Shown here: positions 5,253 to 5,822 of the stretch, one piece after another
Numbering within the stretch: position 1 is the stretch's first letter
Layout: every line of letters begins with the position of its first letter
Assembly (NCBI GenBank): GCA_020446285.1
Contig: JAGREZ010000123.1
Coordinates: 3,974-9,795, forward strand
DNA length: 5,822 nucleotides
Reading direction: 5' to 3'
Origin: Geminicoccaceae bacterium
Lineage (GTDB): Bacteria > Pseudomonadota > Alphaproteobacteria > Geminicoccales > Geminicoccaceae
Program-made: the position numbers and the translations under genes
Notes under the pieces: generated by a model
What the model saw: the letters and a program-made list of their open reading frames with translations, nothing else
Told to the model about the DNA's origin: nothing
The model's database searches: none

Positions 5253-5822
5253 TTACTCGCGATTGCCGAACAGCTGCAACAGCATCATGAAGAGATTGAT
5301 AAAGTCGAGATAGAGGCGAAGGGCGCCCATGATCGCACCCTTGGTGACGATGTCACCGCCGGCATATTCGAGCCCGCCGACATACTCTTCCTTGATCGCC
5401 TGGGTGTCATAAGCGGTGAGGCCGACGAACACGAGAACGCCGATCACGCTCACGGCGAACTGGATGGCCGAACTGCCGATGAAGATGTTCACGACACTGG
5501 CGATCATGATGCCGATGAGGCCCATGAACAGGAACGAGCCGAACTTCGAGAGATCGGTCTTGGTCGTGTAGCCGTAGAGGCTCATCGCACCGAAGGTCGC
5601 GGCCGAGATGAAGAACACCCGGGCGATGCTCTCGCCGGTGAATACGACGAAGATGCTCGCGAGCGACAGGCCCATGGCCACGGCAAAGGCCCAGAAGGTC
5701 ATCTGTGCCGCGCTGGCGCTCATCTTGCTGGCGCGGGCGCCGAGAAAGAAGACGAAGCCGATTGGTGCAAGCATCACGACCCATTTCAGCGGGGTGCCGA
5801 AGATGAGCTGCAGCATGGCCGG
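5253..5822 (-). CDS. Bax inhibitor-1/YccA family membrane protein (N-terminus beyond window edge)
   Basis: This is an inner-membrane protein of the BI-1 (TMBIM/YccA/YbhL) family. In bacteria its members include the pH-sensitive calcium-leak protein YetJ and the FtsH-associated YccA. The visible 190 residues cover about the last six hydrophobic segments; about 50-60 N-terminal residues are probably missing, because the frame is still open at the right edge and family members run to about 240. Numbered from the Met at 5816, typical blocks are IFGTPLKWVVMLAP (5-18), a GLSL span (49-52), LYGYTTKTDLSKFGSFLFMG (80-99), GLTAYDTQAIKE (132-143) and LRLYLDFINLFMMLLQLFGN (166-185). Asp137 and Asp171 correspond to the aspartate pair that forms the pH/calcium gate in YetJ, so the leak mechanism could be kept; that is inferred. 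The true start lies off the window, so the Met at 5816 should not be taken as the start. The gene converges on the ABC operon, so they do not share a transcript. Confidence 0.94.
   Translation of the reverse strand, partial: PAMLQLIFGTPLKWVVMLAPIGFVFFLGARASKMSASAAQMTFWAFAVAMGLSLASIFVVFTGESIARVFFISAATFGAMSLYGYTTKTDLSKFGSFLFMGLIGIMIASVVNIFIGSSAIQFAVSVIGVLVFVGLTAYDTQAIKEEYVGGLEYAGGDIVTKGAIMGALRLYLDFINLFMMLLQLFGNRE

Overview
The window looks like chromosomal DNA from a GC-rich alphaproteobacterium, possibly of the Hyphomicrobiales/Rhizobiales type. The evidence is an alphaproteobacterial-style ribosomal protein L28 without zinc-binding CxxC pairs, a secreted 'esterase-like activity of phytase' protein near it, and a Bax-inhibitor-1/YccA protein closest in feel to rhizobial homologues. 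These assignments come from remembered family sequences, not a search. There are no rRNA or tRNA genes, CRISPR arrays, insertion sequences or other mobile elements visible. 

Layout: (1) positions 1-224, minus strand: the N-terminal part of a small secreted protein of unknown function, running off the left edge. (2) 225-432: a divergent intergenic region with a good sigma70-type promoter for rpmB. (3) 433-720, plus: rpmB (L28). (4) 721-820: a short convergent gap with two perfect-stem hairpins. (5) 821-1834, minus: a secreted phytase-like/esterase-like beta-propeller protein. (6) about 1870-1921: two divergent promoters that share the palindromic -10 core CTATAG. (7) 1912-5132, plus: a tightly overlapping four-gene operon. 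It encodes two integral membrane proteins and two ABC ATPases whose order and residual motifs match a LivH-LivM-LivG-LivF (branched-chain amino-acid/urea type, HAAT) transporter. (8) 5133-5252: a convergent gap with a strong hairpin terminator. (9) 5253-5822, minus: a Bax-inhibitor-1/YccA-family membrane protein, its N-terminus cut by the right edge. 

The most interesting part is the four-gene ABC operon. All four frames are open and coupled by stop/start overlaps, which argues that they are real and made together, yet the catalytic motifs are badly eroded in a complementary pattern. The LivG-like ATPase keeps a perfect Walker A but has lost the Walker B aspartate and glutamate, the Q-loop glutamine and the switch histidine. 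The LivF-like ATPase keeps Walker B and the Q-loop glutamine, but its Walker A retains only Lys-Ser and its signature motif is LARRA instead of LSGGE/Q. In a heterodimer neither composite ATP site would be canonical. No substrate-binding protein is encoded here, the first permease seems short for LivH, and the usual FAHG-type permease motif is not visible. This looks like a diverged, possibly non-transporting or regulatory derivative of the Liv family. Whether it is a functional new lineage or a slowly decaying operon cannot be decided from one sequence.
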